Both the position numbers and the translations under genes were made by a program. A stretch of DNA of 64,000 nucleotides from Candidatus Tectomicrobia bacterium. Lineage in GTDB: Bacteria; UBA8248. Positions 40,961-51,472 of this stretch are shown here, in pieces. The DNA is taken from the NCBI GenBank assembly GCA_016192135.1, contig JACPUR010000035.1, positions 1 through 64,000 on the forward strand. The letters run 5' to 3'. Every line of letters starts with the position of its first letter. The stretch's first letter is position 1. The notes beneath the pieces were generated by a model. The model was not told where the DNA came from. It worked only from the letters and a program-made list of their open reading frames with translations, and searched no databases.

Positions 40961-41977
40961 CTAGCCGCCTGTCCCGGGGAGGGGCGCCGCGGGAGGGTTT
41001 CCCAAGGCCTGGGCGGCGGCCGGCCGCGGCGCGGGCAGGTGCTGCCGCAGGAAGGCGATGGCCAGGCGCATGGAATCGTCGCGGACCTCGGCCGGGCCGC
41101 GGCGCAGGACGAAGTTGTGCCCGGTGCCTTCGTAGAGCTTGAGGGTGACGGTATTGCCGAGCTTTTGAAGGGCTTTCTGCATCTTCACGGCCTGTTCGAC
41201 GGGAATGACGCTGTCCTCCATGCCGTGGAGCAGCAGGACGGCGGCCCGCGTCTTCGTCGCGAGGAAGATGGGGCTGCCTTCCTCGACGTATTTCTTCCAC
41301 TGGAGGAGGTCTTCCGAGGCGAAGGCGAGGACGACGGCGTTCACCCGCTGGTGGATGAAGGCGACGTAGTCGTAGGGGCCGTAGTAGGCCACCACGGCCG
41401 CCACCTCGGGCAGGGCCGCGGCGGCGCGGAAGGCCTTGTCCGCCCCCAGCGAGAAGCCGGCCATCGCCACCTTGCCGCCCGAGCAGAAGGGGCTGCGGGC
41501 GAACCGCCGCACCGCCCCGACGATATCCGCCGTCTGGGCCTCGAAGCTCTTCCTGCGGTCCGCGAAGGGGGTGCGCCAGCCCTCGAGGTCGACTTGGTGG
41601 ACGGAATAGTAATTGAGGTTCAGGGCGGCGAAGCCGCGGGAGGCGAGTTCCCGCCCGTAGCGGCTGTAGGCCCGCCACCAGCCGCCCTTGCCGTGCAGGA
41701 GGACCACGCAGGGGAACTGGGTGCCCTCCGGGGCCTCGGGCCGGATGAGGGCGGCCTCCATCTCCTCTCCCGAGAGGCTCGCCGGGAGGGGCAGGTCGGT
41801 TTCGGTGACGGCGAGGGTGCCCGGCCCCAGCGGCTCCAGCCCCGTCGGCACGGGGTGGACGCAGCTTGCGCCGAAGAAGGACAGCAGGACGAGAAGAAAG
41901 ACCCGCCGCAGCGGGAGGGCGCGGCGCGCCCGGCCGGCCTGGACGGAGGCCCGGGCCAGGATGGTGCGGATACTCAA
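40961..41977 (-). CDS. Dienelactone hydrolase-family protein, membrane-anchored or secreted
   Basis: A 338-residue alpha/beta hydrolase with a hydrophobic N-terminus (RRVFLLVLLSFFGASC) that may be a lipoprotein signal, although GASC is an imperfect lipobox. The catalytic domain shows VVLLHGKGGWW, nucleophile elbow AGFSLGADK, and GTGHNFV with the base His; the acid is in LLLHGMEDSVIP. DLH-type enzymes usually have a Cys nucleophile; Ser here suggests an esterase. TTG 41977 is chosen because AGGAGA lies six bases upstream. Confidence 0.83.
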   Translation of the reverse strand: MSIRTILARASVQAGRARRALPLRRVFLLVLLSFFGASCVHPVPTGLEPLGPGTLAVTETDLPLPASLSGEEMEAALIRPEAPEGTQFPCVVLLHGKGGWWRAYSRYGRELASRGFAALNLNYYSVHQVDLEGWRTPFADRRKSFEAQTADIVGAVRRFARSPFCSGGKVAMAGFSLGADKAFRAAAALPEVAAVVAYYGPYDYVAFIHQRVNAVVLAFASEDLLQWKKYVEEGSPIFLATKTRAAVLLLHGMEDSVIPVEQAVKMQKALQKLGNTVTLKLYEGTGHNFVLRRGPAEVRDDSMRLAIAFLRQHLPAPRPAAAQALGNPPAAPLPGTGG

Positions 41978-42093
41978 GTTCGTTCTCCTAAGAGCCATCA
42001 GGCGGCCGCGCCGGGGTCTCTTCTCAGGCGCGCGCAGTGAGAGCATAATCGAGACTTGCCCATTCCGGCAACACCTGAACCGGAGACAGGACG

Positions 42094-43437
42094 ATGCCTG
42101 ATATATTTGATCATTTGCGCGCGCGCCGCCAGGAAAATCTACGCCAGCTCGTAGAGTACCTGCGCATCCCCTCCATCAGCACCCTGAACCGGGGAATCCA
42201 GGAGGCCGCCGGGCACCTGGCCGGGCTCATGCGGGAGGCGGGGGTCGAGGCCCGGATCCTCCCGACGGGGGGTCATCCCGCCGTGTATGGGGAGGTGAAG
42301 GGTCCGGCCGGGGCGCCCGTCCTCCTCGTGTACGGCCATTACGACGTCCAGCCGGCGGACCCGTCGGAGGGCTGGTCGTCCCACCCCTTCGAGCCCGAGG
42401 TGCGGGACGGCCGCCTCTACGCCCGGGGCTCCGGGGACAACAAGGGCCAGCATTTCGCCCAGCTCAAGGCCGTCGAGGCCTTTAAAGCCACGGGGGCGCC
42501 GCTCCCCGTCACCGTCAAGTTTCTCATCGAGGGCGAGGAGGAGATGGGCTCCCCCCACCTCCACGAGTTCGCCGTGCGGAACCGCGATCTCTTGAAGGCC
42601 GACATCGCCTGTTCCTCGGACGGGAGCCTCCACCCCTCCCGCCGGCCCACCCTGGCGCTGGGGTGCCGGGGGCTGCTCTACCTCGAACTGGTCTCGCAAG
42701 GAGCGGGGAAGGACCTCCACTCCGGGAGCTACGGCGGGGCCGTCGAGAGCCCCTTCTGGCGGCTCATGCGGGCCGTCCAGGCCCTGCGGGGGGAGGACGG
42801 GCGGGTGCGGGTGCCGGGCTTCTACGACGCCGTGCGCCCCTTGGGGAAGGCCGACGGGGAGGCCCTGGCCGGCATCCCCGACCCCGCCTCGGAGCTCCGG
42901 GCCGCCCTCGGGGAGGGGGCGGCGCGCCTGGGGGACACGGGCGCCTTCTACCGGAAGACCCTGACCGAGCCCAACCTGAACGTCTGCGGCTTCCAGGGGG
43001 GCTACTCCGGGGATGGAATGAAGACTGTCATCCCCGGCGCGGCCCGGGCCAAGGTGGATTTCCGCCTGGTGGTGGAGCAGGACCCCCACAGGCTTTACGA
43101 GGAAGTGCGCGCCTTCCTCCAAAAGGAGGGCTTCGGGGACATCGAGGTGCGCAAGCTCGCCACCTTCGAGCCGAGCAAGACCCCGGCCGATCATCCCCTC
43201 ATCCAGAAGATCATCCGCTCCATCGAGTGGGAGGGCCAGAAGCCCGTCGTCTACCCCAACTTCGGCGGGAGCGTGCCCGACACTGTTTTTACGAAAGGCT
43301 TGGGGATCCCCTCGGTCTGGCTCCCCCTCGCCAACGCCGACACCAACTCCCACGCCCCGGACGAGAACCTAATGCTGGATGTCTTCCACATGGGCTGCGA
43401 GCTGGCCGCGCAGGTGATGGCGGGGCTGGGGGGGTGA
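42094..43437 (+). CDS. M20 family metallopeptidase (dipeptidase-like)
   Basis: A 447-residue zinc peptidase related to carnosinase/CPG2. Metal ligands: His and Asp in VYGHYDVQPAD and ARGSGDNKGQ, the catalytic Glu and ligand Glu in IEGEEEMGSPHL, Asp in ACSSDGS, and the final His in NSHAPDENL. The dimerisation lid (GKDLHSGSYGGAVESP) carries its conserved His. It hydrolyses dipeptides or N-acyl amino acids; specificity is not readable. GGAGACAGG precedes the ATG. It is divergent from the DLH gene. Confidence 0.93.
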   Translation: MPDIFDHLRARRQENLRQLVEYLRIPSISTLNRGIQEAAGHLAGLMREAGVEARILPTGGHPAVYGEVKGPAGAPVLLVYGHYDVQPADPSEGWSSHPFEPEVRDGRLYARGSGDNKGQHFAQLKAVEAFKATGAPLPVTVKFLIEGEEEMGSPHLHEFAVRNRDLLKADIACSSDGSLHPSRRPTLALGCRGLLYLELVSQGAGKDLHSGSYGGAVESPFWRLMRAVQALRGEDGRVRVPGFYDAVRPLGKADGEALAGIPDPASELRAALGEGAARLGDTGAFYRKTLTEPNLNVCGFQGGYSGDGMKTVIPGAARAKVDFRLVVEQDPHRLYEEVRAFLQKEGFGDIEVRKLATFEPSKTPADHPLIQKIIRSIEWEGQKPVVYPNFGGSVPDTVFTKGLGIPSVWLPLANADTNSHAPDENLMLDVFHMGCELAAQVMAGLGG

Positions 43438-43451
43438 AGGTGAGAGGGCGC

Positions 43452-43480
43452 GCAGGGAGCGTATTGCAATACGCCCCTAC
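43452..43480. repeat. Palindrome, core GTATTGCAATAC
   Basis: GCAGGGAGCGTATTG/CAATACGCCCCTAC: core perfect, left arm degenerate. A partial copy (AGGCACAGGGGTCTGCTCCTAC) lies 35 bases on, and another full palindrome at 43564. Confidence 0.7.
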
Positions 43481-43563
43481 GTCCCCGTTGCATGATGGGC
43501 ATTGTGGCAGGGGCAGGCACAGGGGTCTGCTCCTACGGTTACGGTTTTTGTGGATGCGGTTCC

Positions 43564-43591
43564 GTAGGGGCGGTTCGCGAACCGCCCCTAC
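43564..43591. repeat. Palindrome, core GGTTCGCGAACC
   Basis: A perfect 28-bp palindrome, GTAGGGGCGGTTCG and its complement. It lies 30 bases before the DUF488 start. Confidence 0.85.
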
Positions 43592-43621
43592 GGAAGAGAT
43601 CGTCATTCGGGGATGCGCGGC

Positions 43622-44077
43622 ATGATCCGCCTCTGGACCATCGGCCACAGCAACCACCCGGCGGAGCGGCTCGCCGACCTCCTGGACGGGCAGGGCGTCG
43701 CCTGCGTGGTGGACGTGAGGCGCGTCCCCTACAGCCGGCGCCACCCCCAGCACGGCCGGGAGGCCATGCAGTCGGCCCTGGCCCGGCGCGGCATCGCCTA
43801 CCGCTGGGAGGGGGAGGCCCTGGGGGGCAAGGTGGACTGGGAGCGCCAGCGGGGGTCGCCCGAGTTCGCCGGGGGGCTGGAGCGCCTGAAGGCCCAGGCC
43901 GAGAAGGAGCCCACCGCCATCCTCTGCGCCGAGGAGGACCCAAAAAAGTGCCACCGCCTGGGGCTCGTGGGCGCGGCCTGGATGGAGCGCTTCGGCGGGG
44001 GCCTCCTCCACATCCGGGGGAACGGCCGGGTCGAGGCCGAGGAGCCCCCGGCCCAGCTGGGGCTGTTCGGTTCGTAG
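43622..44077 (+). CDS. DUF488-family protein
   Basis: A 151-residue protein with the DUF488 pattern: [48 protein letters not shown] and [16 protein letters not shown]. The conserved basic and Cys residues (CAEED...CHR) suggest nucleic-acid or nucleotide binding, but the function is not established. ATG 43613 is an alternative start; 43622 has GGGGA eight bases upstream. Confidence 0.87.
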   Translation: MIRLWTIGHSNHPAERLADLLDGQGVACVVDVRRVPYSRRHPQHGREAMQSALARRGIAYRWEGEALGGKVDWERQRGSPEFAGGLERLKAQAEKEPTAILCAEEDPKKCHRLGLVGAAWMERFGGGLLHIRGNGRVEAEEPPAQLGLFGS

Positions 44078-44208
44078 GCCACCTTCCGAAATCGGACCTG
44101 CGGCGAAGACCCTTCCTTGACGCTCCCTCCCGCATCCGGAACAATGGTTTCGTCCCGGGCGGAAGCCCCGTCCGCCGCCCCTTCCCCGCCTCTTCGAAAA
44201 GGTTCCCC

Positions 44209-46284
<2,076 letters not shown>

Positions 46285-46306
46285 GGGGAAAAGTCATGGT
46301 CCTGGT

Positions 46307-46403
46307 GTCATGCTGAGCCCTGCGCTTGCGCTCAGGATAGGCTCCGCGAAGCATCTTCGCATCTTGCCATTCTCGAAGATTCCTCGCTCCGCTCGGAATG
46401 ACA
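46307..46403. repeat. Inverted-repeat element related to 9135-9266
   Basis: Starts GTCATGCTGAG and ends CTCGGAATGAC, with AGATTCCTCGCTCCGCTCGG near the right end as in the 9135 element. The left half differs (TGCGCTTGCGCTCAGG). It has no coding content and fills the gap between convergent genes. Confidence 0.65.
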
Positions 46404-46459
46404 TCCGATGTATTCCTGCGTTGTCGTCTTGACCTTTTTCAGTCCAGCACCTTCCGCAG

Positions 46460-47131
46460 CTACATCCTCGTCCGCACGATGAAGGCGGGGTAGCCCTCCT
46501 CGCGCAGCCGGTTGGCGACCAGGCGGGCGTCCTCCTCCCTCGGGTAGCCCCGCATCCACACCTGGGCGTAGCGCGCGTCCCCGTTCCAGCCCGCGACCAC
46601 CCGGGGCGGCCGGCGCGGATCGCCTTTCAGGCGGTCCGCGAGGCGGTTCGCCTGCTCCGGGGTCAGCCCCCCGACCACGATGGCCCAGTTCGCCCTCGGG
46701 TCCTCGGGCACCTCGAGGACGGTCAGCCGGACGGGGGCGAGCCCCAGCCGCTCCATGCCGAGCGCCCGGGCCGCCCCCCGCGAGAGGTCGATGACGCGCC
46801 CGTCCACGTAGGGCCCCCGGTCGTTGATGCGGACCCGGACCTGGCGGCCCGTGTCGGTGCGCTGGACGCGGACGTGGGCGTTGAAGGGCAGGGTCCGGTG
46901 GGCGGCGGTCATGGCGTCCATGTCGTAGACCTCGCCGCTGGCCGTCCGCCGGCCGTGGTAGGGGTCGCCGTACCAGGAGGCGAGGCCGGCGAGCTCGTCC
47001 TGGGGCAGGCGGCTGGGCGTGACCTCGTGCCGGGTGGCGCAGCCGCCGAGAAAGGAGAGGAGGAGGATGGACAGGAGCGCGAGCACAGCACGCCGCTCCC
47101 GCCCGGCGGGGCGTGGCCGAAGATCGTCCAT
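46460..47131 (-). CDS. rlpA: RlpA-like lipoprotein with SPOR domain
   Basis: A 223-residue lipoprotein: signal LALLSILLLSFLGGC with lipidated Cys31. A double-psi beta-barrel domain follows (GLASWYGDPYHGRRTASGE, TLPFNAHVRVQRTDTG, VRINDRGPYVDGRVIDLS), and a SPOR-type C-terminus (NWAIVVGGLTPEQANRLADR onward) for binding denuded septal glycan. RlpA proteins are lytic transglycosylases or septal glycan binders in the outer membrane. It lies 43 bases downstream of the HD-GYP gene on the same strand. Confidence 0.92.
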   Translation of the reverse strand: MDDLRPRPAGRERRAVLALLSILLLSFLGGCATRHEVTPSRLPQDELAGLASWYGDPYHGRRTASGEVYDMDAMTAAHRTLPFNAHVRVQRTDTGRQVRVRINDRGPYVDGRVIDLSRGAARALGMERLGLAPVRLTVLEVPEDPRANWAIVVGGLTPEQANRLADRLKGDPRRPPRVVAGWNGDARYAQVWMRGYPREEDARLVANRLREEGYPAFIVRTRM

Positions 47132-47174
47132 TGGTTCCCGGCTCCCTGCGGGCGGAGGGAGTTCCTCGGGACTG

Positions 47175-48197
47175 CTATTCGGCGAAGGGCACCGCCAGCC
47201 GGATGAAGCGCGCGAGCATCTGCTGGTCGAAGTGCCCCTTGCTGTCCTGCATGATGGTGAAGGCCGCCATCTTCGAGAGCGCGTCCTTGTAGGAGCGCCG
47301 CGTCGTCAGGGCGTCGTAGACATCGGCGATGGCGCAGATCTTCCCGTAGCGGCCGATCTCGCTGTCCGTGAGGTTCTTGGGATACCCGGTGCCGTCGCAT
47401 TTCTCGTGGTGCTGGAGGACGATCTGGGCGACCTCGTCGGATATCTTGCCTGAGATTTTGACGAGCAGCTCGTAGCCGATGAGGGGGTGCTTTTTGATGA
47501 TGGTCCACTCGTTGTCGTCGAGCTTGCCCTTCTTGTTGAGGATGTCGGTGCTGATGTCCTTCTTGCCGATGTCGTGGAGCAGGTAGCCCACGCCGAGATC
47601 CTGAAGGAAGGGGATATTGTCGGATCCGATGACGGTGCGGGTGAGGAGCATCGAGTAGATGTAGACGTGCACGGAGTGGGTGTAGGTGTAGTAGTCGTGG
47701 ATGGTGAGCTGGAAGAAGCTCTCCAGCGCGTCGGGCTCGTCCATGAGCTTGTTGAGGGCGAGGACCGTGTCCTGGGCGTTGGAGTAGCCCGCCTCGTTGA
47801 ACTCCTGGAAGATCTCCTGCGTCTTCCGGGCGGCGGAGCCGTAGGCCACGGCCGCCTTGGCCTCGGTGGCCAGGGGGGTCTGGAGGATGTTGGAGAGATT
47901 CGAGTCCACGAGGAACTGCCAGTTCACCTGGGCGTCCCGGTCGTAGTAGAGGCGGTCCGCCTGCTTGCAGATGTCGTCGTAGGACTCGGGCGCGAGGGCC
48001 TGCTGGCTCCGGAAGAGGAGGGAGAGCTCCTTCTCCTGCAGCATGTAGAGATCGACGGGGGCGGGGGTGCCCCACGGGAGGTTCGGGAGGGCCACCGGCC
48101 GCAGGCGCACCCGCTTCTTCCCTGGGTCGCCTTCCCCTCCCTCGCTGACCCGGAGCCGATCCCGGGCTTGATCGTCTGGAGAAGGGCTGGACGCCAC
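47175..48197 (-). CDS. HD-GYP domain cyclic-di-GMP phosphodiesterase
   Basis: A 340-residue protein. An N-terminal region of about 165 residues of unknown fold is followed by a complete HD-GYP domain: His174 (YTHSVHVYIYS), LLHDIGKKDIS (His208-Asp209), KKHPLIGYELL, LQHHEKCDGTGYP, and ADVYDALTTRRSYKDAL. All ligands for the bi- or tri-nuclear metal site are intact, so c-di-GMP hydrolysis is expected. There is no membrane segment. Start GTG 48197 follows GGAGGAAC. Confidence 0.92.
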   Translation of the reverse strand: MASSPSPDDQARDRLRVSEGGEGDPGKKRVRLRPVALPNLPWGTPAPVDLYMLQEKELSLLFRSQQALAPESYDDICKQADRLYYDRDAQVNWQFLVDSNLSNILQTPLATEAKAAVAYGSAARKTQEIFQEFNEAGYSNAQDTVLALNKLMDEPDALESFFQLTIHDYYTYTHSVHVYIYSMLLTRTVIGSDNIPFLQDLGVGYLLHDIGKKDISTDILNKKGKLDDNEWTIIKKHPLIGYELLVKISGKISDEVAQIVLQHHEKCDGTGYPKNLTDSEIGRYGKICAIADVYDALTTRRSYKDALSKMAAFTIMQDSKGHFDQQMLARFIRLAVPFAE

Positions 48198-48380
48198 ACG
48201 TTCCTCCGGGGATTTCGGGGCCGCCCCGCGCGGAAAGGCGCCTGGGCGGTGCCCGGCCGCACGCTCGATTCGGGCGAAGCCAACGGGGGCAAGTTACCAA
48301 ATTTCCGGGGTGGAAGGGAATACGGATGCAAGCCCCGCGGCCGGCCCGGCGGTTTTTCGAGGGGATGGAAGGAAGATTCG

Positions 48381-49016
48381 CTACCGGTACTTGGCGAAAG
48401 TGGCTCCGATGCCGGCGCCGCCCTCGAGCTCCCGCGTCATCTTCTCCTCGAGCGCGGCGAGTTCCCCGGTCTTGGCCAGCACCTCGTCGAGGCGCTCCCG
48501 GGGGACGGTCACGACGCCGTTGATGTCCCCGAGGATGATGTCGCCCTGCCGGACGGTCACCCCGCCGCAGTTGATGGGGGCGCCCACGAGGGAGGGCGCG
48601 GTGTAGCCTCCGCTGCCGTGGACCGAAACCCCGCGCGCGAAGACCGGATAGCCCATCGCCCGGTGCTCCTCGATGTCCCGGGCGCGGCCGTCCACCACGG
48701 TGCCCGCCAGGCCCATGGCGCGCGCCCGGGTGCTCATGAGCCCGCCCCAGTTGGCCGTCGTGACGCCCGAGGGGCAGGAGATGACGACGACCGCCCCCTG
48801 CGGCGCGGCGTCCACGTGATGGACCGTTAGCCTGTCCACGGGAACCCCGGCCGGGACCATCAGCACCGTGTGGGCGGGCCCCACCATGCGGGCGTTGGTG
48901 TCAGGGGAGAGCATGATGATGTCGGGCATGTGCCCCCGGATCTTCAGCTTGTCGAAGGCATCCGCCACTTGGCAGGTGGAGAAGGCGGCCAGCCGCTCCA
49001 GGCGCGCGTCGGTCAT
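48381..49016 (-). CDS. RraA-like/HMG aldolase family protein
   Basis: A 211-residue member of the RraA/4-hydroxy-4-methyl-2-oxoglutarate aldolase fold. Signatures: STCQVADAF, GPAHTV, GAVVVISC, WGGLMSTRARAMGLAGTVVD and DGRARDIEE, the last containing the catalytic Arg-Asp pair, and INCGGVTVRQGDIILGD. Enzymatic members cleave or decarboxylate oxaloacetate-type acids with Mg; others inhibit RNase E. The neighbouring CoA-transferase genes favour the catabolic role. GAGGAATTCCCC precedes the ATG. Confidence 0.88.
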   Translation of the reverse strand: MTDARLERLAAFSTCQVADAFDKLKIRGHMPDIIMLSPDTNARMVGPAHTVLMVPAGVPVDRLTVHHVDAAPQGAVVVISCPSGVTTANWGGLMSTRARAMGLAGTVVDGRARDIEEHRAMGYPVFARGVSVHGSGGYTAPSLVGAPINCGGVTVRQGDIILGDINGVVTVPRERLDEVLAKTGELAALEEKMTRELEGGAGIGATFAKYR

Positions 49017-49105
49017 GGGGAATTCCTCGGGTGGGCGGTGGAGTCGAGCCCATAAGATGCGGCGGGCGCGCCGGGCGGTCAAGCGCGGGGAGCCGGCGCG
49101 GGGGG

Positions 49106-49858
49106 CTAATGCCGGAACTCCGAGAAGCGCACCCCCGCCGGGTCCACCTCCTCCAGGGCGGCCCGTTCCTCCGCCGTGGGCGGCGGGGTGAGGGGCACGG
49201 GACGCGAGAGGTCGAGCGGGAAGCCCGTCCGCGCCGCCGCCTCTTCCGCCGAACAGCCCGGGTGGACGCTCTCCAGCTCGAGCCCCGAGGGCCCCGGGGC
49301 CAGCACGGCCAGCGGGGTGACGACCTTGGCGAGGTTCCCGGCCTGGGTGGCGAAGTCCACCCGGGGCACGAAGAGCCGGGCGTCGTGGGCCGCCCGCCAG
49401 ACGACCGTCCGCCCCGCCTGGTTCATGATCACGGCGCCCCCGCCCCCGCCGGGGAGGCGCACCTTGGGCGAGGCGGGGCTCCCGATGTAGCTCATGTTCA
49501 CGCGGCCCCCCTTGTCGATCTGGGCCCCGCCGAGGAAGACCAGGTCCACCCCCCCCCGGGCGAAGAGGTCGTAGGCGTCGGCGTTCGAGAAGAGGGCGGC
49601 CGCCCCGTGGCAGAGCTCCGGGTCGTTCGTGCTGCGCGGCATGAAGCGGGGCCGGGGGTTCACCGATCCGGCCACCTCGATCAGGACCAGGCGCGGGGCG
49701 TGGAGCCGGCGGGCGAGGAAGACGGCCACCATGGGCAAGGGCGAGTTCACGCCGTGGAAGACGCGCTCGCCGTCGCGGATCTCGCGGGCGAGGCAGACGG
49801 CCATCTGGTCCCCGGCGCGGCGGAGGACCTCGGGGGGGGAAGAAAGGCGGAGGCTCAC
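49106..49858 (-). CDS. CoA-transferase beta subunit
   Basis: A 250-residue class I CoA-transferase beta subunit (glutaconate/IpdB-like). Fold segments include GERVFHGVNSPLPMVA, DLVFLGGAQIDKGGRVN, GGGGAVIMNQAGRTVVW and LELESVHPGCSAEEAAA. Its GTG start overlaps the stop of the alpha subunit gene (GTGA), so translation depends on ribosomes finishing the alpha gene. That matters because the alpha gene contains an internal TGA. Confidence 0.88.
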   Translation of the reverse strand: MSLRLSSPPEVLRRAGDQMAVCLAREIRDGERVFHGVNSPLPMVAVFLARRLHAPRLVLIEVAGSVNPRPRFMPRSTNDPELCHGAAALFSNADAYDLFARGGVDLVFLGGAQIDKGGRVNMSYIGSPASPKVRLPGGGGGAVIMNQAGRTVVWRAAHDARLFVPRVDFATQAGNLAKVVTPLAVLAPGPSGLELESVHPGCSAEEAAARTGFPLDLSRPVPLTPPPTAEERAALEEVDPAGVRFSEFRH

Positions 49859-50670
49859 CGCGACCGCATCCCGTGATCGGTCTCCCGCAGGTAGCGGAGG
49901 AGGCCCTCGGGCGAGGCGGACAGCTCCATGTAGCGGCGCATCCCCTCTTCGTCCACCCCATAGGCGGGGTGGCAGCTGCAGGGGGCGGCGCCGCCGGGGG
50001 ACTCCACCACGGCCCGGACGAGGAAGCCCGGGATCACCGCGAGCGCGGCGTCTTTGGCGATCTCCTCCCCGGGCACGATCTCCTCGGCGGTGAGAATGAC
50101 CCCGCGCGAGGCCGCGCGCGTCATCTCCACGTCGAAGTGGCGGTTGCCCAGGATCCAGGCGTTGCCCTCGGCGTCGGCCTTCTGGACATGGATGAGCGCC
50201 CAGTCGGGCCGGAGGGCCGGGACGGCGAGGAGGGTTTCGCCGGTGTAGGGATCCTCGATGGGGAGGAGACCGCTGCGCTCGGGGATGTCGCTCCCCCGGA
50301 AGCCCCGGATGGGCTGGAAGGGAACCCCGTAGGCCGCGGCCCGCAGCCCCGCCAGGATGCTGGGTCAGGCGTGCTCGGTGAGGCCGGTGAGCCCCCCCTC
50401 GATGGCGCGGCGGTAGCTGGGGGCCAGGCCGAAGTCGGCCTCGAAGGTGACGATGCCGCTGTACACCCGCTCCAGGGCCCCCGCCGCGCAGAGAAGATCC
50501 GCGTCGTAGCCCGGGGAGGGCTTGATGAGCTTGAGCCCCTTCCGCCCCTGGCGGGCCAGCTCCCGCAGGAGGGCGGCCGGGGTGCGGTGGAGGAGGCTCC
50601 CGCCGGGGCTGATGGTCTGGCCGTCCCTCACCAGGGCGGCCGCCTCCGGGAGCGGCATCCGCTTGTCCAT
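49855..50670 (-). pseudogene. CoA-transferase alpha subunit, interrupted by an in-frame TGA
   Basis: A 271-codon frame with an ideal AAGGAGGG SD before ATG 50670. Codons 1-101 give MDKRMPLPEAAALVRDGQ through LTGLTEHA; codon 102 (50365-50367) is TGA; codons 103-271 continue in the same frame as PSILAGLRAAAYGVPFQPIR through GFRGSDIPE and on to MRSR. The sequence on both sides reads as good CoA-transferase alpha (glutaconate/IpdA-like), and no other stop or indel is seen. Options are a recent nonsense mutation, a base error, or read-through (UGA as Cys, Trp or Sec). Without read-through the product would be a 101-residue fragment. Confidence 0.8.
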
Positions 50671-50890
50671 TCTTCCCTCCTTCCCCAGCGCCCTGCGGCC
50701 GGAGCGACATCCCCGTCAGGAAAGTTCATCTTATCAGAAATTTCCGCCGTCCCATTTTGCGACTCGGAATGGAGCCTGGATCGGCTGGCATAGTGGAGGG
50801 AATGCGCCCTATAATCCTGTCCGCCGAACATCTTGCCATCCGAACCGCGCCGGCGGGGCCGGGCGGTCCCGGAACGAAAAGGAGATTCCA

Positions 50891-51403
50891 TTGGCGAGGG
50901 TTTCGTTGATCCAGCCGGCCGGGGCGGAGGGGGCGGCCAAGCGGGTCATGGAGGGCCTGCAGAAGCAGTTCGGGGCGGTGATCGACCCGGTGAAGGCCCT
51001 GGCGCACAGGCCGGAGCTCCTGCGCGCCGTGCTGAGCCTCACCGCGGTGGCGGACGGGCCGGGCGAGATCGATCCCGGCTTCAAGGAGGTGCTCAACGTG
51101 CGGGCATCTGTCCTGAACGGCTGCCACTTCTGCACTCAGATGCACTCGAACATGGCGCGCATGCACAAGGTGCCCGCCGCCAAGATCGAGGGTGCGAAGG
51201 AGGGCTCCGCGAGCGCCGCCTTCGACGAGAAGGAGAAAGCGGCGCTGCGGCTGTGCGAGGAGAGCACGAAGGACGTGAAGATCCCGGACGCCTCCTTCGA
51301 GGCCGTCAGGGCGCATTATTCGGAGGCGGCGGTGGTGGAGTTGCTGGGCGTGATCGCCGTCATCAACATGTGGAACCGCCTCATCGTCGGGCTGGGATTC
51401 TAG
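50891..51403 (+). CDS. Carboxymuconolactone decarboxylase/AhpD-family protein
   Basis: A 170-residue all-alpha protein with the AhpD-like redox motif Cys78-x-x-Cys81 followed by His85 (NGCHFCTQMHS). This indicates peroxidatic or disulfide-reductase chemistry rather than decarboxylation. TTG 50891 is the start: AAGGAG stands six bases before it. A TATAAT at 50810-50815 could be the -10 box, though no good -35 is seen. It is divergent from the CoA-transferase genes. Confidence 0.88.
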   Translation: MARVSLIQPAGAEGAAKRVMEGLQKQFGAVIDPVKALAHRPELLRAVLSLTAVADGPGEIDPGFKEVLNVRASVLNGCHFCTQMHSNMARMHKVPAAKIEGAKEGSASAAFDEKEKAALRLCEESTKDVKIPDASFEAVRAHYSEAAVVELLGVIAVINMWNRLIVGLGF

Positions 51404-51472
51404 GCCCGCCCGCGAGGGCGGCTTCGGGCGGCCGCGCCCTTTTCATGGGGCGGCGGCACCCTGGGTGGTGGA

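Noticed and set aside
16848-43600. The regularly occurring palindromes as a CRISPR array
   Set aside because: Copies are kilobases apart in different gaps, without regular spacers or cas genes.
43441-43621. Short frames giving peptides such as [19 protein letters not shown] and GAYCNTPL
   Set aside because: These are translations of the GTAGGGGC palindromes and recur at each copy; they are not genes.
48198-48380. A short gene in the gap between the HD-GYP and RraA-like genes
   Set aside because: The frames lack SDs and domain content; it is more likely the 5' leader of the HD-GYP gene.
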